Positions 8,612 through 18,355 of a stretch of 64,000 bases of DNA are shown here, piece after piece (position 1 is the first letter of the stretch; each line of letters opens with the position of its first letter). This DNA comes from Clostridiales bacterium COT073_COT-073 (lineage in GTDB: Bacteria > Bacillota > Clostridia > Lachnospirales > Vallitaleaceae): positions 124,001 to 188,000 of the forward strand of contig RQYD01000002.1 in assembly GCA_003858485.1 (NCBI GenBank), given 5' to 3'. Position numbers and translations under genes: made by a program. The notes beneath the pieces were generated by a model. The model did not search any database. It was not told the origin of the DNA and saw only the letters and a program-made list of their open reading frames with translations.

Positions 8612-9538
8612 CTACGAAAATAATTCAGCCGAAAGATATCTTTCCCCGGTATCACAAATGATGGTCAGTATGTTTTTGCCAGCCAATTCAGGTCTTTTGG
8701 CAATCTGCATGGCTGCAAATACATTGGCAGCTGATGATACACCCGCTAAAATCCCTTCTTTTTCAGCCAATTCTCTGGCCGTCTGCCTGGCATCTTCATA
8801 CTGAACTTGAATAACTTCATCATAAATTTTGACATTCAAGGTATCCGGCATAAATCCGGCTCCAATTCCTTGAATTTTATGAGGGCCAGGATTTCCTCCC
8901 GACAAAACCGGTGAGTCTATTGGTTCAACCGCAAATACCTTAACTGCCGGTAATTCTGCTTTTAAAATTTCACCAACTCCGGTAATTGTTCCACCTGTTC
9001 CTACACCGGCTACAAAAACATCCACCTGCTTATCCATATCTCTTAAAATTTCCTGGGCGGTAGTTTTTCGGTGGGCATCCGGATTGGCCGGATTTTGAAA
9101 CTGACCGGGCATGAAGCTATTGGGATTTTCCGCCAAAATTTCCCGGGCTTTGGCCACTGCCCCTTTCATTCCTTCTTTTGCCGGAGTAAGCACCAACTTG
9201 GCCCCATATGCTGCCAGTAATTTCCGACGCTCGATACTCATTGACTCGGGCATAGTTAAAACTACCGAATAACCCTTAACTGCACCGATCCAGGCCAAGC
9301 CAATTCCCGTATTACCACTGGTTGCTTCCACCAACAGTGCACCCGGTTTTAATTGGCCTTCTTTTTCAGCATTTTCAATCATATTTAAGGCAATCCGGTC
9401 TTTCACCGAACCACCCGGATTGGCTGATTCCAATTTAACATATAAAGCAGCAGATAAACCATGTTTTTCCGCCATTCGATGCAGACGTACAATTGGTGTC
9501 CTGCCCACTAAATCAGTCATCTGATTTATAATATTCAT
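8612..9538 (-). CDS. cysK: Cysteine synthase A (O-acetylserine sulfhydrylase)
   Basis: A 308-residue fold-type II PLP enzyme that makes cysteine from O-acetylserine and sulfide. Lys46 in the SANPGGSVKDR motif is the PLP Schiff-base lysine, ATSGNTG (71-77) is the substrate loop, and GTGGTITG binds the PLP phosphate. The C-terminal CDTGERY motif is intact. The length is normal for CysK and lacks the CBS-domain extension of cystathionine beta-synthase. It sits 51 nt after nrdR. Its position just before the sulfur-consuming lar operon may be fortuitous. No T-box or S-box leader was seen. Confidence 0.95.
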   Translation of the reverse strand: MNIINQMTDLVGRTPIVRLHRMAEKHGLSAALYVKLESANPGGSVKDRIALNMIENAEKEGQLKPGALLVEATSGNTGIGLAWIGAVKGYSVVLTMPESMSIERRKLLAAYGAKLVLTPAKEGMKGAVAKAREILAENPNSFMPGQFQNPANPDAHRKTTAQEILRDMDKQVDVFVAGVGTGGTITGVGEILKAELPAVKVFAVEPIDSPVLSGGNPGPHKIQGIGAGFMPDTLNVKIYDEVIQVQYEDARQTARELAEKEGILAGVSSAANVFAAMQIAKRPELAGKNILTIICDTGERYLSAELFS

Positions 9539-9589
9539 ATTTTATCTCTTTCTGTCTATCTTGATCATTTAAGGTGCCGCTGCACTTAC

Positions 9590-10066
9590 TCATTCCTTGT
9601 TTTCACTTTTATCCTGTTCCGTCTTTAAAACATTAATTTCATTGACAAAACTGGAGATATCTTTAAATTCCCGGTAAATAGAAGCAAAACGAACATAGGC
9701 AACTTCATCCAGGTCCTTCAGTTTGTCCATGACCAGACCACCGATAAAAGTCGAATCCACTTCTTTGGCTAATTCACTGTAAAGCGTATTTTCCACGCTG
9801 TCCACCAAATTATCGATCTGATCGCGTGAAACAGCCCTTTTATGACAAGCTCTCATTACTCCAGAAAGTACCTTTTCTCTGGAATACGGTTCTCTGGTTC
9901 CATCTTTTTTGACCACACTTAAAGGACTTCGCTCCATGATTTCAAAAGTGGTAAATCTTTTGCCGCAAGCCTCACATTGACGACGGCGGCGAATGGAATT
10001 CTGATCCTCTGTTTTTCTTGAGTCAATTACTTTGGTTTCAGGAAAAGAACAAACCGGGCATTTCAT
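9590..10066 (-). CDS. nrdR: NrdR transcriptional repressor of ribonucleotide reductase genes
   Basis: A 158-residue repressor. An N-terminal zinc ribbon (MKCPVCSF with a second pair QCEACGKRF) binds DNA, and an ATP-cone domain (about 46-136, VVKKDGTREPYSREKV) senses ATP/dATP. NrdR represses nrd operons when dATP is high. It starts 3 nt after the ftsZ stop with an AAGGGAT site inside the ftsZ end, so it is cotranscribed with ftsZ. No NrdR boxes were searched for beyond this window. Confidence 0.95.
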   Translation of the reverse strand: MKCPVCSFPETKVIDSRKTEDQNSIRRRRQCEACGKRFTTFEIMERSPLSVVKKDGTREPYSREKVLSGVMRACHKRAVSRDQIDNLVDSVENTLYSELAKEVDSTFIGGLVMDKLKDLDEVAYVRFASIYREFKDISSFVNEINVLKTEQDKSENKE

Positions 10067-10069
10067 ATC

Positions 10070-11200
10070 TTATCCCTTCTTTCTGTTTTTCTGTAAGAAA
10101 AGAGGTATATTGATTTCTGGTTCTTCAGATATATTGGCCTTTTCTTTACTGCCATTTTCCTCGGTAGCCGCCGCCATTTCAGCTTCAGGCTTAACCTCTG
10201 CCTCTTTTTTCAAATTAACATGAAAACTGCCTGAATCATTATTTTTAGGTTTAGAGCCAAAGCCGGTGGCAATTACCATAACTACCATTTCATCACCTAA
10301 TGACTCGTCTTCCACTTGTCCATAAATAATATTAACATCTTCTCCGGTAGCTTTTCTGATATAATCAACTGTGTCTTTGACATCAGCCATAGCCACATCT
10401 TCCGAACCAATGATATTCACCAGCATTTGTGTTGCACCGGTAATTGAAGTTTCCAGCAATGGGCTATTGATTGCCATTTTGGCTGCTTCCTCAGCTTTTT
10501 TCTCACCACTGGCCCGGCCCACACCAATATGAGCTACGCCCTGACCTTTCATAATCCGGGAAGCATCATTATAGTCAAGGTTAATCAGGCCTTCCGCATA
10601 GATAATTTGCGAAATGCCTTCAACTGCTTGCTGCAATACTTCATTGGCCTTAGCATATGCCACTTTGGTTGAAGTCTTTTTATCAATGATCGAAAAAATC
10701 TTTTCATTCGGGATAACAATCAAGGTATCCACATATTCTTTTAAAGCATCAATCCCACGCTCCGCATATTCTCGGCGCTGTGGTCCTTCAAAATCAAAAG
10801 GTTTGGTGACAATACCAACTGTTAAGATACCCAGCTCTTTGGCTAAAGCTGCAATCACCGGAGCTGCGCCGGTACCGGTGCCTCCGCCCATACCGGCTGC
10901 AATAAACAGCATGTCATATTCTTTGATGGCCGCTAATAATTCTTCTTTGCTTTCTTCAGCTGCCTGTAAGCCAATTTCCGGTCTGGCTCCTGCACCTAAT
11001 CCTTTTGTCAGTTTTTCTCCAATTTGAATTTTGGTGTTGGATTTGGAAGAAGTCAGTTGCTGAGCATCCGTATTTACAACCGCATACTCCACACCTTTGA
11101 TTTGCTGATCAATCATTCGGTTAACTGCATTATTTCCGCCACCACCTACACCCATTACTAGCATTTTTGCCAAATTTCCTTCGTTATTTATAGTAATCAA
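10070..11200 (-). CDS. ftsZ: Cell division protein FtsZ
   Basis: A 376-residue tubulin-like GTPase that forms the Z-ring. The GTP signature GGGTGTG is at 105-111 and the N-terminal GVGGGGNNAVNRM is complete. A variable linker (about 315-360) leads to the conserved C-terminal peptide IPLFLQKNRKKG that binds membrane anchors. The best start is TTG at 11200, preceded by AGGAGG at 7-nt spacing; the next Met (residue 13) would cut off the first strand. FtsA is not encoded next to it, so the anchor may be SepF or a distant ftsA. Confidence 0.97.
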   Translation of the reverse strand: MITINNEGNLAKMLVMGVGGGGNNAVNRMIDQQIKGVEYAVVNTDAQQLTSSKSNTKIQIGEKLTKGLGAGARPEIGLQAAEESKEELLAAIKEYDMLFIAAGMGGGTGTGAAPVIAALAKELGILTVGIVTKPFDFEGPQRREYAERGIDALKEYVDTLIVIPNEKIFSIIDKKTSTKVAYAKANEVLQQAVEGISQIIYAEGLINLDYNDASRIMKGQGVAHIGVGRASGEKKAEEAAKMAINSPLLETSITGATQMLVNIIGSEDVAMADVKDTVDYIRKATGEDVNIIYGQVEDESLGDEMVVMVIATGFGSKPKNNDSGSFHVNLKKEAEVKPEAEMAAATEENGSKEKANISEEPEINIPLFLQKNRKKG

Positions 11201-11339
11201 AGCTAGTCCTCCTATTTCATATCAAATGTCCATCATCATCATTCATTTCCAATTCACCTGCCGGAGTTCTGAAATCAGTCAATCCTGTCCAGATCAATCA
11301 GAATCTCTTTATTCATCGTAAAATATAAACCTTATTCCT

Positions 11340-11367
11340 ATTATAATACATTTTAGTATTTTCGCAA
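11340..11367 (-). promoter_or_regulatory. Candidate sigma-A promoter of ftsZ-nrdR
   Basis: Minus strand: -35 TTGCGA (11362-11367), 16-nt spacer, -10 TATAAT (11340-11345), in the 274-nt gap between divIB and ftsZ. The start point would be near 11333, giving a leader of about 130 nt. A small CTGAT/ATCAG hairpin lies upstream at about 11384-11400. No other feature is evident in this gap. Confidence 0.6.
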
Positions 11368-11474
11368 GTCTTTTTTCCTAAACCTGATGTTTTTTATCAG
11401 CTTTCAACTATGCCACTAACTCGATTTTCTTCCGAATCAGATGCCGATCCCCAAATATGTTTTCTCAGGCTCCT

Positions 11475-12233
11475 TTATTCCTCAGTTTTATCCTCCTGAG
11501 TTTTATCAACTTCTTTTGCTTCTGTCTCTTCCGGCTTAATCGAATGTTTAAAAATAATTTTCTTATCTGGATTTTCCAAATGTAGAACTCCCTCCTTTTC
11601 CGGCTCAATGGTCGATAAAATTTCTTTCATCAGGCTGAATTTTTCTTCCAGACGCCGACTGTTACCAATATTGACTTTAATTTTGCCAAAATCAAGACTG
11701 ATATTTTCTGCTTTTTTATAGTTTAAATCAATCACCCGGGCTGATAGATCATAGGCTTTGAGTAGCTTATAAATATTTAGTAGCGCCAATTTAATATCAT
11801 CTTCGATCTCCAGACTTTCATTTAAGGCAAAACTCTTAATATTAAGGCCTTCGATCCGGGCAACATTGGCATCCGGTGTTTTAACATTATCAATGATATA
11901 TGCATTTGCATCCAGGCATAAATAACTGCTCATATATTTGACATAGCCCATTCGCTCTTTTTCAATCACTTCAATTTTTATAGTAGTGATCGTCGGGTAA
12001 GTAATTTCGATTCTGGCAATATATCCTTTGTTTTCAATGATTTTTGGCCGATGCTTAATAGTATCCAAAACGGTTGCTTCTCTGGTAAAACCAACAATTT
12101 CCAAAATTTCTTCCTGACTGTTATGAATATTGCCGCTAATATCAATTTGCGTGATCCGAACCATATCACTGATAAAATAAAGGCCAGCCACAAATGCAGT
12201 CAGCAATAACAAAAATCCAATTTTATACTTCAT
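11475..12233 (-). CDS. divIB: Cell division protein DivIB/FtsQ
   Basis: A 252-residue bitopic membrane protein: a short cytoplasmic N-terminus, one TM helix (about 5-24), a POTRA domain (VRITQIDISGNIHNSQEEIL, about 28-95) and a beta domain, ending in a Glu/Lys/Thr-rich tail. DivIB bridges FtsL/FtsB and the septal synthase. The position between ftsW and ftsZ is standard for Firmicutes. Primary sequence is poorly conserved in this family, so the call rests on topology, POTRA pattern and synteny. Confidence 0.85.
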   Translation of the reverse strand: MKYKIGFLLLLTAFVAGLYFISDMVRITQIDISGNIHNSQEEILEIVGFTREATVLDTIKHRPKIIENKGYIARIEITYPTITTIKIEVIEKERMGYVKYMSSYLCLDANAYIIDNVKTPDANVARIEGLNIKSFALNESLEIEDDIKLALLNIYKLLKAYDLSARVIDLNYKKAENISLDFGKIKVNIGNSRRLEEKFSLMKEILSTIEPEKEGVLHLENPDKKIIFKHSIKPEETEAKEVDKTQEDKTEE

Positions 12234-12326
12234 TCTTTCATCCTTATCATTATCCGGTTGATATTAATGGGTCAGCGAGTCGGCGAATAACAAAACAATC
12301 AGCCGGCCGGCCAGCAAATCGGCAGA

Positions 12327-13511
12327 TCAACGGGTGATTTCTATTTCCTCCTGATATTGTTCCAATCGCTTTAGATAATTATATTGGTTTTTCTTAGTAA
12401 TCCCCAGCACCATTGCCATTTCCACACATAAAATGACCAATGAAGAGCCACCATAACTAATAAAAGGCAGAGGCATACCGGTATTCGGCAAAACATTGCT
12501 GGCTACTCCAATATTAATGATGACTTGGACCGCAATTTGAATCATTACTCCAATGACAATCAAATAATCCTTGATCTCGCTTGTATTCATTGCTGTTTGC
12601 AGTAATTGATAGCAAAGCCCTAAATATAAAAGCAAGATTAAACCGGCCCCAAAAAAACCCAGTTCCTCACAAATAATTGCAAAAATAATATCATGATGAG
12701 CCTGTGAAATTCTGCCCATTTTTTGCAAGGATTGCCCCAGACCTCGACCAAAAAAACCACCTGAACCAATGGCATAAAGTGATTGAACTGCTTGTCGACC
12801 CTTACCGTCAGCCTGTGCCCAAGGGCCGGAAGCATAAACATCCCATCTTTGGCTTCGATTTTCTTTTTTTAAAAAAAAGTAAGTTAAAATTGCACCTGTT
12901 CCCAAACCTCCCAACAAAAGTGTTTGTCCCATTTTTTTATAACTGATCCAAATCATGCCGCCACCAATCACAGCAATTACGGCTGCCGTACTGAAGTCTT
13001 CAATCGCCACCAAAGCAGTAGGTATGGCCAAAATAATCAGCAAATAAAGCAAAGCCATAGTTTTGGACAAATGTTTCTGCCAATGTCCAATCAAAAATGC
13101 CAAGGTTATAATTACTACCAGTTTGGTCAGTTCCGATGGCTGAAAGGAAACCGGTCCCAAATTGAAAGCTCTGGTTGCTCCACGGTTACTTTCCCCAAAA
13201 TAACGTACCAATACCAACAGTAGCAAAGTAACCGGATATAGGACTACAAATATCCCCGTCATCAATTTGGTATTAAATTGAGGAATGATCATCATGGCCA
13301 AAAGTCCAATTCCTCCAAAAATCATCTGTTTGACCCAAAACTGGCTAAGCAAATTTAATTTTTTGCCGGATTCATCAACCAAAACATTAAAACTCGAACT
13401 ATATACCATGATCACTCCAAAGGCAATCAAAAAAAAGACCACAAAATAAATGCTTAAGTCCATACTGCCGGCCTGATTGAATATCATAGCTAATTTCTTT
13501 CTTATTTTCAT
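12327..13511 (-). CDS. ftsW: FtsW/SpoVE lipid II polymerase (SEDS family)
   Basis: A 394-residue polytopic SEDS glycosyltransferase with about ten TM helices. Family motifs are FQPSELTKLVVI, QSLYAIGSGGFFGRGLGQS, AHHDIIFAIICEELGF and NTGMPLPFISYGGSS. It polymerises lipid II at the septum (FtsW) or in spore cortex (SpoVE); sequence alone does not separate these. I place the start at the ATG at 13511 with AGAGG at 6-7 nt; the reading frame stays open upstream to a TTG at 13670, but that extension has no family match. The gene lies directly after mraY with murD missing between them. Confidence 0.93.
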   Translation of the reverse strand: MKIRKKLAMIFNQAGSMDLSIYFVVFFLIAFGVIMVYSSSFNVLVDESGKKLNLLSQFWVKQMIFGGIGLLAMMIIPQFNTKLMTGIFVVLYPVTLLLLVLVRYFGESNRGATRAFNLGPVSFQPSELTKLVVIITLAFLIGHWQKHLSKTMALLYLLIILAIPTALVAIEDFSTAAVIAVIGGGMIWISYKKMGQTLLLGGLGTGAILTYFFLKKENRSQRWDVYASGPWAQADGKGRQAVQSLYAIGSGGFFGRGLGQSLQKMGRISQAHHDIIFAIICEELGFFGAGLILLLYLGLCYQLLQTAMNTSEIKDYLIVIGVMIQIAVQVIINIGVASNVLPNTGMPLPFISYGGSSLVILCVEMAMVLGITKKNQYNYLKRLEQYQEEIEITR

Positions 13512-13704
13512 TCCTGCCTCTTTCTGCTTTGTGTGTAAATGAGTTAATATTTCTTTCCATGATACTCCAAAACAGCATCTGCTTTTTTCAGCATCCTTTC
13601 TGTCACTCAGAGATCGAGTGGTTATATTACCAGACAGCCATCTGTCAGCTGCTCGTTGTTTATCTGTCAATTATCCGCTGATTATTTGCCAATGATCCGG
13701 CAAT

Positions 13705-14661
13705 TTAAAGCAAAGCCAACAGCGCCAGCAATGTTCCCAAAATAGTAATTAAAGTAAAGCCGGTCACGATCTTTGTTTCCTTTAAACCGGACAACTCAAA
13801 GTGATGATGGAGTGGTGCCATTTTAAACAAACGCTTGCCGGTTTTTTTAAAATATGCTACTTGTAGCATAACCGAAATCGACTCCGCCAAATAAATAATT
13901 CCAAACAATAAAATAAATAATGGCAGCTTTAAGTAAATCGATACAAAAGCCACAAAACCGCCCAATGCCAATGAACCGGTATCACCCATAAAAACCTTGG
14001 CCGGATAAGTGTTAAACCACAAAAAGCCAAGCAGGCCGCTAAGTAAAAGCAAAGCCAGAATACCAATATCCAGTTTGCCTTGCAAAAATGCCGCAACTAC
14101 TAAAAAAAGCATAATTACTGCTGTCACTGAGGCTGACAGGCCATCTAATCCATCTGTTAAATTAGAACCATTGATTGTTCCCAAAACCACAATCACAATA
14201 AAGGGATACCATAACCCCCCCATATCCCAGCTCCCCTCAACAAAGGGAATTACAATTTGAGTGGACAACTGCCCCTGATAATATTGATATCCAACATAAA
14301 CCAAAATTACCATAAACTGCAAGAGCAGCTTCTGATAAGCTTTCAGCCCCAGGGAGCGCTTCAACACCACTTTAATATAATCATCAGTCAAACCGATGCC
14401 GGCACAGGCCAAAGTGACCCAAAACAGCACACCCAGATTGCCCGTCAAAATACCAACCACCAAAAAGGGAAGCAAAAAGATAAATCCTCCCATGGTCGGT
14501 GTACCGGCTTTCTGCAAATGGCTTTGCGGACCATCCTCCCGAACGTATTGGCCCATTTTTATCCGGCGCAAAAGTGGAATCAGCATATAGCCACCGCTAA
14601 TCGCCATAATTATGGACAATATCATTAATGAAATAATCTGTCTAGCAACTGTAAGAATCAC
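13705..14661 (-). CDS. mraY: Phospho-MurNAc-pentapeptide transferase MraY
   Basis: A 318-residue ten-TM enzyme that makes lipid I from UDP-MurNAc-pentapeptide and undecaprenyl phosphate. Conserved motifs are GTPTMGG, the DDYIK pair, NLTDGLDGLS, GDTGSLALGG and the basic loop MAPLHHHFELSG. The best start is GTG at 14661, preceded by GGGGG, which overlaps murE by 20 nt and supplies the usual first TM helix. A Met at codon 13 lacks a ribosome binding site. Downstream, 193 nt with no recognisable gene separate it from ftsW. Confidence 0.96.
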   Translation of the reverse strand: MILTVARQIISLMILSIIMAISGGYMLIPLLRRIKMGQYVREDGPQSHLQKAGTPTMGGFIFLLPFLVVGILTGNLGVLFWVTLACAGIGLTDDYIKVVLKRSLGLKAYQKLLLQFMVILVYVGYQYYQGQLSTQIVIPFVEGSWDMGGLWYPFIVIVVLGTINGSNLTDGLDGLSASVTAVIMLFLVVAAFLQGKLDIGILALLLLSGLLGFLWFNTYPAKVFMGDTGSLALGGFVAFVSIYLKLPLFILLFGIIYLAESISVMLQVAYFKKTGKRLFKMAPLHHHFELSGLKETKIVTGFTLITILGTLLALLALL

Positions 14662-16120
14662 CTTTGTTCCCCCATTTCTCTACAATTTCCGCATCATCGA
14701 AATGAATTTTTTGTTTACCAATAATTTGATAGTCTTCATGCCCTTTGCCGGCAATTAAGACCACATCTCCACTTTTTGCCAAAACCAGCGCTTTTTCAAT
14801 TGCTGTTTTTCGGTCTGTTTCAATTTGGTATGCCCGCTTGCGCATTCCGCTTGCAATTTCCATCACAATTGCCTGTGGATCCTCCGTTCGTGGATTATCC
14901 GAAGTAATTATGGTGTAATCAGAATATTTTTCTGCAATTTCTGCCATCAACGGACGTTTGCTCCGATCTCTGTCACCACCGCAGCCAAAGACTGTGATTA
15001 CCCGATTGGTCTTAAACTCAGCAATTGCTTTCAGTACATTTTCCAATCCATCCGGTGTATGAGCATAATCAACAATGGCGGTGGCTCCGGTTGGCAGAGC
15101 AATTGTTTGAAAGCGTCCCCGAACCTGACTGCAATTTTCCAAAACAGCTGCAATCTCAGCCGGTGTAATCCCCAATTGCCAGGCCAGTCCAAAAGCCGCT
15201 AAACTGTTATAAACACTAAAATTCCCAGGAGTTTTTAAGCGAATGTGATATTTTTGACCAGTCAAATGCAGCCAATAAGAGGTTCCGGTCAAATGATGTT
15301 CAATTTGATCGGCATATAAATCAGCGGCCGAGTCCTTTAAACTATAATACAACACCTGCCTGCAGCCATGATTTTGCAGAAGTTTACCAGTGGCCGGATC
15401 ATCCAAATTAACCACCGCCACCTCCGTCATTTGAAAAAGCTTACTTTTGGCAGCCAAATAATGATCCATAGTTTTATGAAAATCCAGATGATCCAAACTT
15501 AAATTAGTAAAGGCTGCAACTTTAAAAGGAATTCCATTTACCCGGTGCAAATCCAGGGCATGAGAAGAAACTTCCATCATCACAGCTTCCACCTTTTCTG
15601 CTGCCATCTCTGCCAGTAATGCCTGTAACTGATGTGCTTCCGGCGTTGTCCGCTCAGCCGGAATTTCTTTTTGATGAATGAAATTGGAAATCGTGCCAAT
15701 CACTCCTGCCCGATGTCCGGTTTCCTCCAAAATCCGGTAGGTCAGTAGAGCTGTTGAGGTTTTTCCATTGGTACCGGTAATGCCCACCATTTTCATACGC
15801 TCGGCCGGTCGGCCATAGAAAGCAGCCGCTACTTCAGCCAAAACCGGCCGACTGTCAGCCACCCGGATCAAGGTCACATTATTTTTTATTGCCCATTCAT
15901 CCTGCCAATATTTTTCATCCTCCAGTAAAATTGCCACCGCCCCGTTAGTTATGGCCTGTTCACAAAATAAATGTCCATCCGTTTCATAACCTTTCACTGC
16001 TACAAACAAAAAACCTTTTTTTACCTGACGGGAATCATTGGCAATACCTGTGATTTCTGTTTCCATATTTCCTTTAACTGCTAAGGTTGTTACCTTTTCT
16101 AAGAGATTGGCTAATTTCAT
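14642..16120 (-). CDS. murE: UDP-MurNAc-tripeptide synthetase MurE
   Basis: A 492-residue Mur ligase adding the third amino acid to UDP-MurNAc-L-Ala-D-Glu. The ATP loop is GITGTNGKTSTALL, and the central domain has TTPEA and EVSSHALDLHRV. The C-terminal domain has the pattern DNPRTEDP that selects meso-diaminopimelate (the DNPR motif), which fits the ddh gene found at 46.4 kb. I choose the ATG at 16120 (AAGGA at 8 nt) because MKLANLLEKV is the normal family N-terminus; the frame stays open to a GTG at 16183. Confidence 0.95.
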   Translation of the reverse strand: MKLANLLEKVTTLAVKGNMETEITGIANDSRQVKKGFLFVAVKGYETDGHLFCEQAITNGAVAILLEDEKYWQDEWAIKNNVTLIRVADSRPVLAEVAAAFYGRPAERMKMVGITGTNGKTSTALLTYRILEETGHRAGVIGTISNFIHQKEIPAERTTPEAHQLQALLAEMAAEKVEAVMMEVSSHALDLHRVNGIPFKVAAFTNLSLDHLDFHKTMDHYLAAKSKLFQMTEVAVVNLDDPATGKLLQNHGCRQVLYYSLKDSAADLYADQIEHHLTGTSYWLHLTGQKYHIRLKTPGNFSVYNSLAAFGLAWQLGITPAEIAAVLENCSQVRGRFQTIALPTGATAIVDYAHTPDGLENVLKAIAEFKTNRVITVFGCGGDRDRSKRPLMAEIAEKYSDYTIITSDNPRTEDPQAIVMEIASGMRKRAYQIETDRKTAIEKALVLAKSGDVVLIAGKGHEDYQIIGKQKIHFDDAEIVEKWGNKGDSYSC

Positions 16121-16255
16121 ATCCGCAGTCCTTTCATCATTTTTATGTTTAACCGTAATTCCTGTCATCCTTAAATTTCTCACTTTTTGCTTTTTCCGGG
16201 CCGCACTTAGCTTTTTGGTGCCGGCCTTTTACAGCTTACTGCTTGATGATGCCAT

Positions 16256-18352
16256 CTACTTTTGCTCCTCGACCACATCAGCCTTAAAAATATGGAGATA
16301 TGGCATGATTTTTTCCATACAGTTGCGAAAGATTAAAGCCGGAATTCGGGAGTCCTGATAAGCTCCTTCCGGTTCATCAACAATTACCAAAGTAATAACT
16401 TCCGGGTTTTCAATTGGTGCAAACCCCATAAAAGAAACCGTATATTTGCCATTGCCACGCGGCTGCTTTTCTGAAGTGGCGGTTTTTCCGCCAATCTCAT
16501 AACCGGCAATTTTAGCGGTTCGTCCTGTTCCTTCATCGACAACGCCTTTTAAAGTCTGACGAAGTTTTAAGGAAGATGCTTCGGAAATCACCTGCCGGAT
16601 CAAAGTTTTATCCTTGACTTCAAACAAATTTCCTTCCGTATCAAATACTTTTTTGACCACATGCGGCTCATATAAATACCCACCATTAATCAAAGCCGAA
16701 AAAGCGGTGATCATTTGAATCGGGGTGACATTAAAACCCTGACCGAAGGAAGAAGTCGCCAGCTGGGTTTCATTTAAATCCTTTTTTTCATAAATATTCT
16801 TTCGTTGACTGGTTTCGCCGGCTAAATCAATACCGGTGATCGCACCAAATCCAAATTTATGCTGATAATCATAAAAAAGCTCCCGGCCAATGGCTTCGCC
16901 CATATCCATAAATACCACATTGCAAGAATTACTTAACCCCTGTTCTGCTGTTTGCGCTCCATGTCCCTGAACTTTGTGACAGCGAATAAAATGGCTGGCT
17001 TTTTGCAGCCCGCCACTGCAATAATAATAATTTTCCGGCGCAATTTTATTTTCTTCCTCAGCCATTGCATAGGTGATCGCTTTAAAGATCGATCCAGGCT
17101 CATATCCATTGGTCAAAGCAATATTTTTCCAACGATTTTGCAGCAGTAAATTTTTACGCAAAGAAGCTCTTTCGGTTGGGCTGATCACTTCTTCATCGGT
17201 AATTTCTTCCAAAGTCGGCATCTTTACCAATGTTTCTTTGTCCTTCTGCTTTATAGCAGAACTGTTATCTGGCTCGACCGGTTGGCTGACTGATGCCTGA
17301 TTTGGTTTTTCTGTTTCTACATCTTTCGCTGTTTTTGACGGCTCCGCCTGCTTACTTTTTTCTTCCTCAATTTTTGCAATTTTGGCTTTCAGCAAGTCTT
17401 TCTTTTTTTGCAAAATAATGGCTTCCACCGTTTTTTCGACCATTTCAACATCGGCCGGCAACTCTAAATCCGGAATATCATATGGTGAATCCAACGAAAA
17501 ACTAGGGAAGGATTTCAAACCCAAAATTTCCATATTTCTTGGATCAGCCACAATAATGGTGACTGATTTCGGATTGTGGTCCTTTAAATAATCGGTCATC
17601 GCATCAGTAATATACTTTTGAATGGAATAGTCAATATTCAGCATCACCTGGTAACCGTCCGTAGCTGCAACCTCTTTATCCACTGCAATTGATTTACTGT
17701 TTAAAATACCATAGCGCCGTCCAACTTCTCCAATCAACATATTATTATAGTATTCTTCAATTCCGCCTTCACCCACATTATCGCCTTTGACAAAACCAAT
17801 CAGCTCCGGGGCCAGTGTCGGATATGGATATTGTCTCTTATTATGCGCTTCATAAAATAAGCCGCTGACCCGATTAGTATCAATCGCTTCCTTTATTTCC
17901 TTAAAGGCGGAATAGCTCATTTCTTGCTCTAGAACCACATAATTATAGTTCTGCTTTTCCACCAATATCTTTTCCAACTCACTTTTTTCACGGATCTGCT
18001 GCCGCACCAGAAGTTCAAGAACAGCTTCCTTTTTTTCTGCACCCAGCGAATTTAAAAGTTTGGCATCAAAAATCAGCTTATATACCTGAACTGTACTAGC
18101 CAAAACAATTCCATTTCGCTCCATGATCTCGCCCCGCTTAAATTCAATATAAGCATCACCCTCTCTTTGAATCGCCTGGCTAAGCACTTTTTGTTTAAAA
18201 TTTTCGCCATTCACCCAGATGATCTTTCCTAAATTCCAAAATAAACCAGCAAAAGCAAGAATGAACAAAAAAAACATAAAGGCAGAACGGCCATTCATTT
18301 GCTTTTTTAATTCTTTCTTGCTTGTTAATGAATCTTTTTTATTTTCCGCCAT
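16256..18352 (-). CDS. ftsI: Class B penicillin-binding protein (FtsI/SpoVD type) with a charged insert
   Basis: A 698-residue transpeptidase that crosslinks septal or cortex peptidoglycan. One TM helix lies at about 22-45, followed by the dimerisation domain (FKRGEIMERNG, RQYPYPTLAPELIGFV). The transpeptidase motifs are S421-I-F-K424, S476-C-N478 and K623-T-A625 (usually KTG). Residues about 290-405 are a Lys/Glu-rich, low-complexity insert between the domain junction and the SxxK motif, where most homologues have about 20 residues. There is no PASTA domain, which argues for FtsI over SpoVD. The ribosome site is weak; it starts 3 nt after ftsL and may be coupled to it. Confidence 0.93.
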   Translation of the reverse strand: MAENKKDSLTSKKELKKQMNGRSAFMFFLFILAFAGLFWNLGKIIWVNGENFKQKVLSQAIQREGDAYIEFKRGEIMERNGIVLASTVQVYKLIFDAKLLNSLGAEKKEAVLELLVRQQIREKSELEKILVEKQNYNYVVLEQEMSYSAFKEIKEAIDTNRVSGLFYEAHNKRQYPYPTLAPELIGFVKGDNVGEGGIEEYYNNMLIGEVGRRYGILNSKSIAVDKEVAATDGYQVMLNIDYSIQKYITDAMTDYLKDHNPKSVTIIVADPRNMEILGLKSFPSFSLDSPYDIPDLELPADVEMVEKTVEAIILQKKKDLLKAKIAKIEEEKSKQAEPSKTAKDVETEKPNQASVSQPVEPDNSSAIKQKDKETLVKMPTLEEITDEEVISPTERASLRKNLLLQNRWKNIALTNGYEPGSIFKAITYAMAEEENKIAPENYYYCSGGLQKASHFIRCHKVQGHGAQTAEQGLSNSCNVVFMDMGEAIGRELFYDYQHKFGFGAITGIDLAGETSQRKNIYEKKDLNETQLATSSFGQGFNVTPIQMITAFSALINGGYLYEPHVVKKVFDTEGNLFEVKDKTLIRQVISEASSLKLRQTLKGVVDEGTGRTAKIAGYEIGGKTATSEKQPRGNGKYTVSFMGFAPIENPEVITLVIVDEPEGAYQDSRIPALIFRNCMEKIMPYLHIFKADVVEEQK

Positions 18353-18355
18353 ATC

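Noticed and set aside
13512-13670. 53-codon N-terminal extension of FtsW
   Set aside because: It starts at TTG with no ribosome site and lacks family similarity; the ATG at 13511 has a good site.
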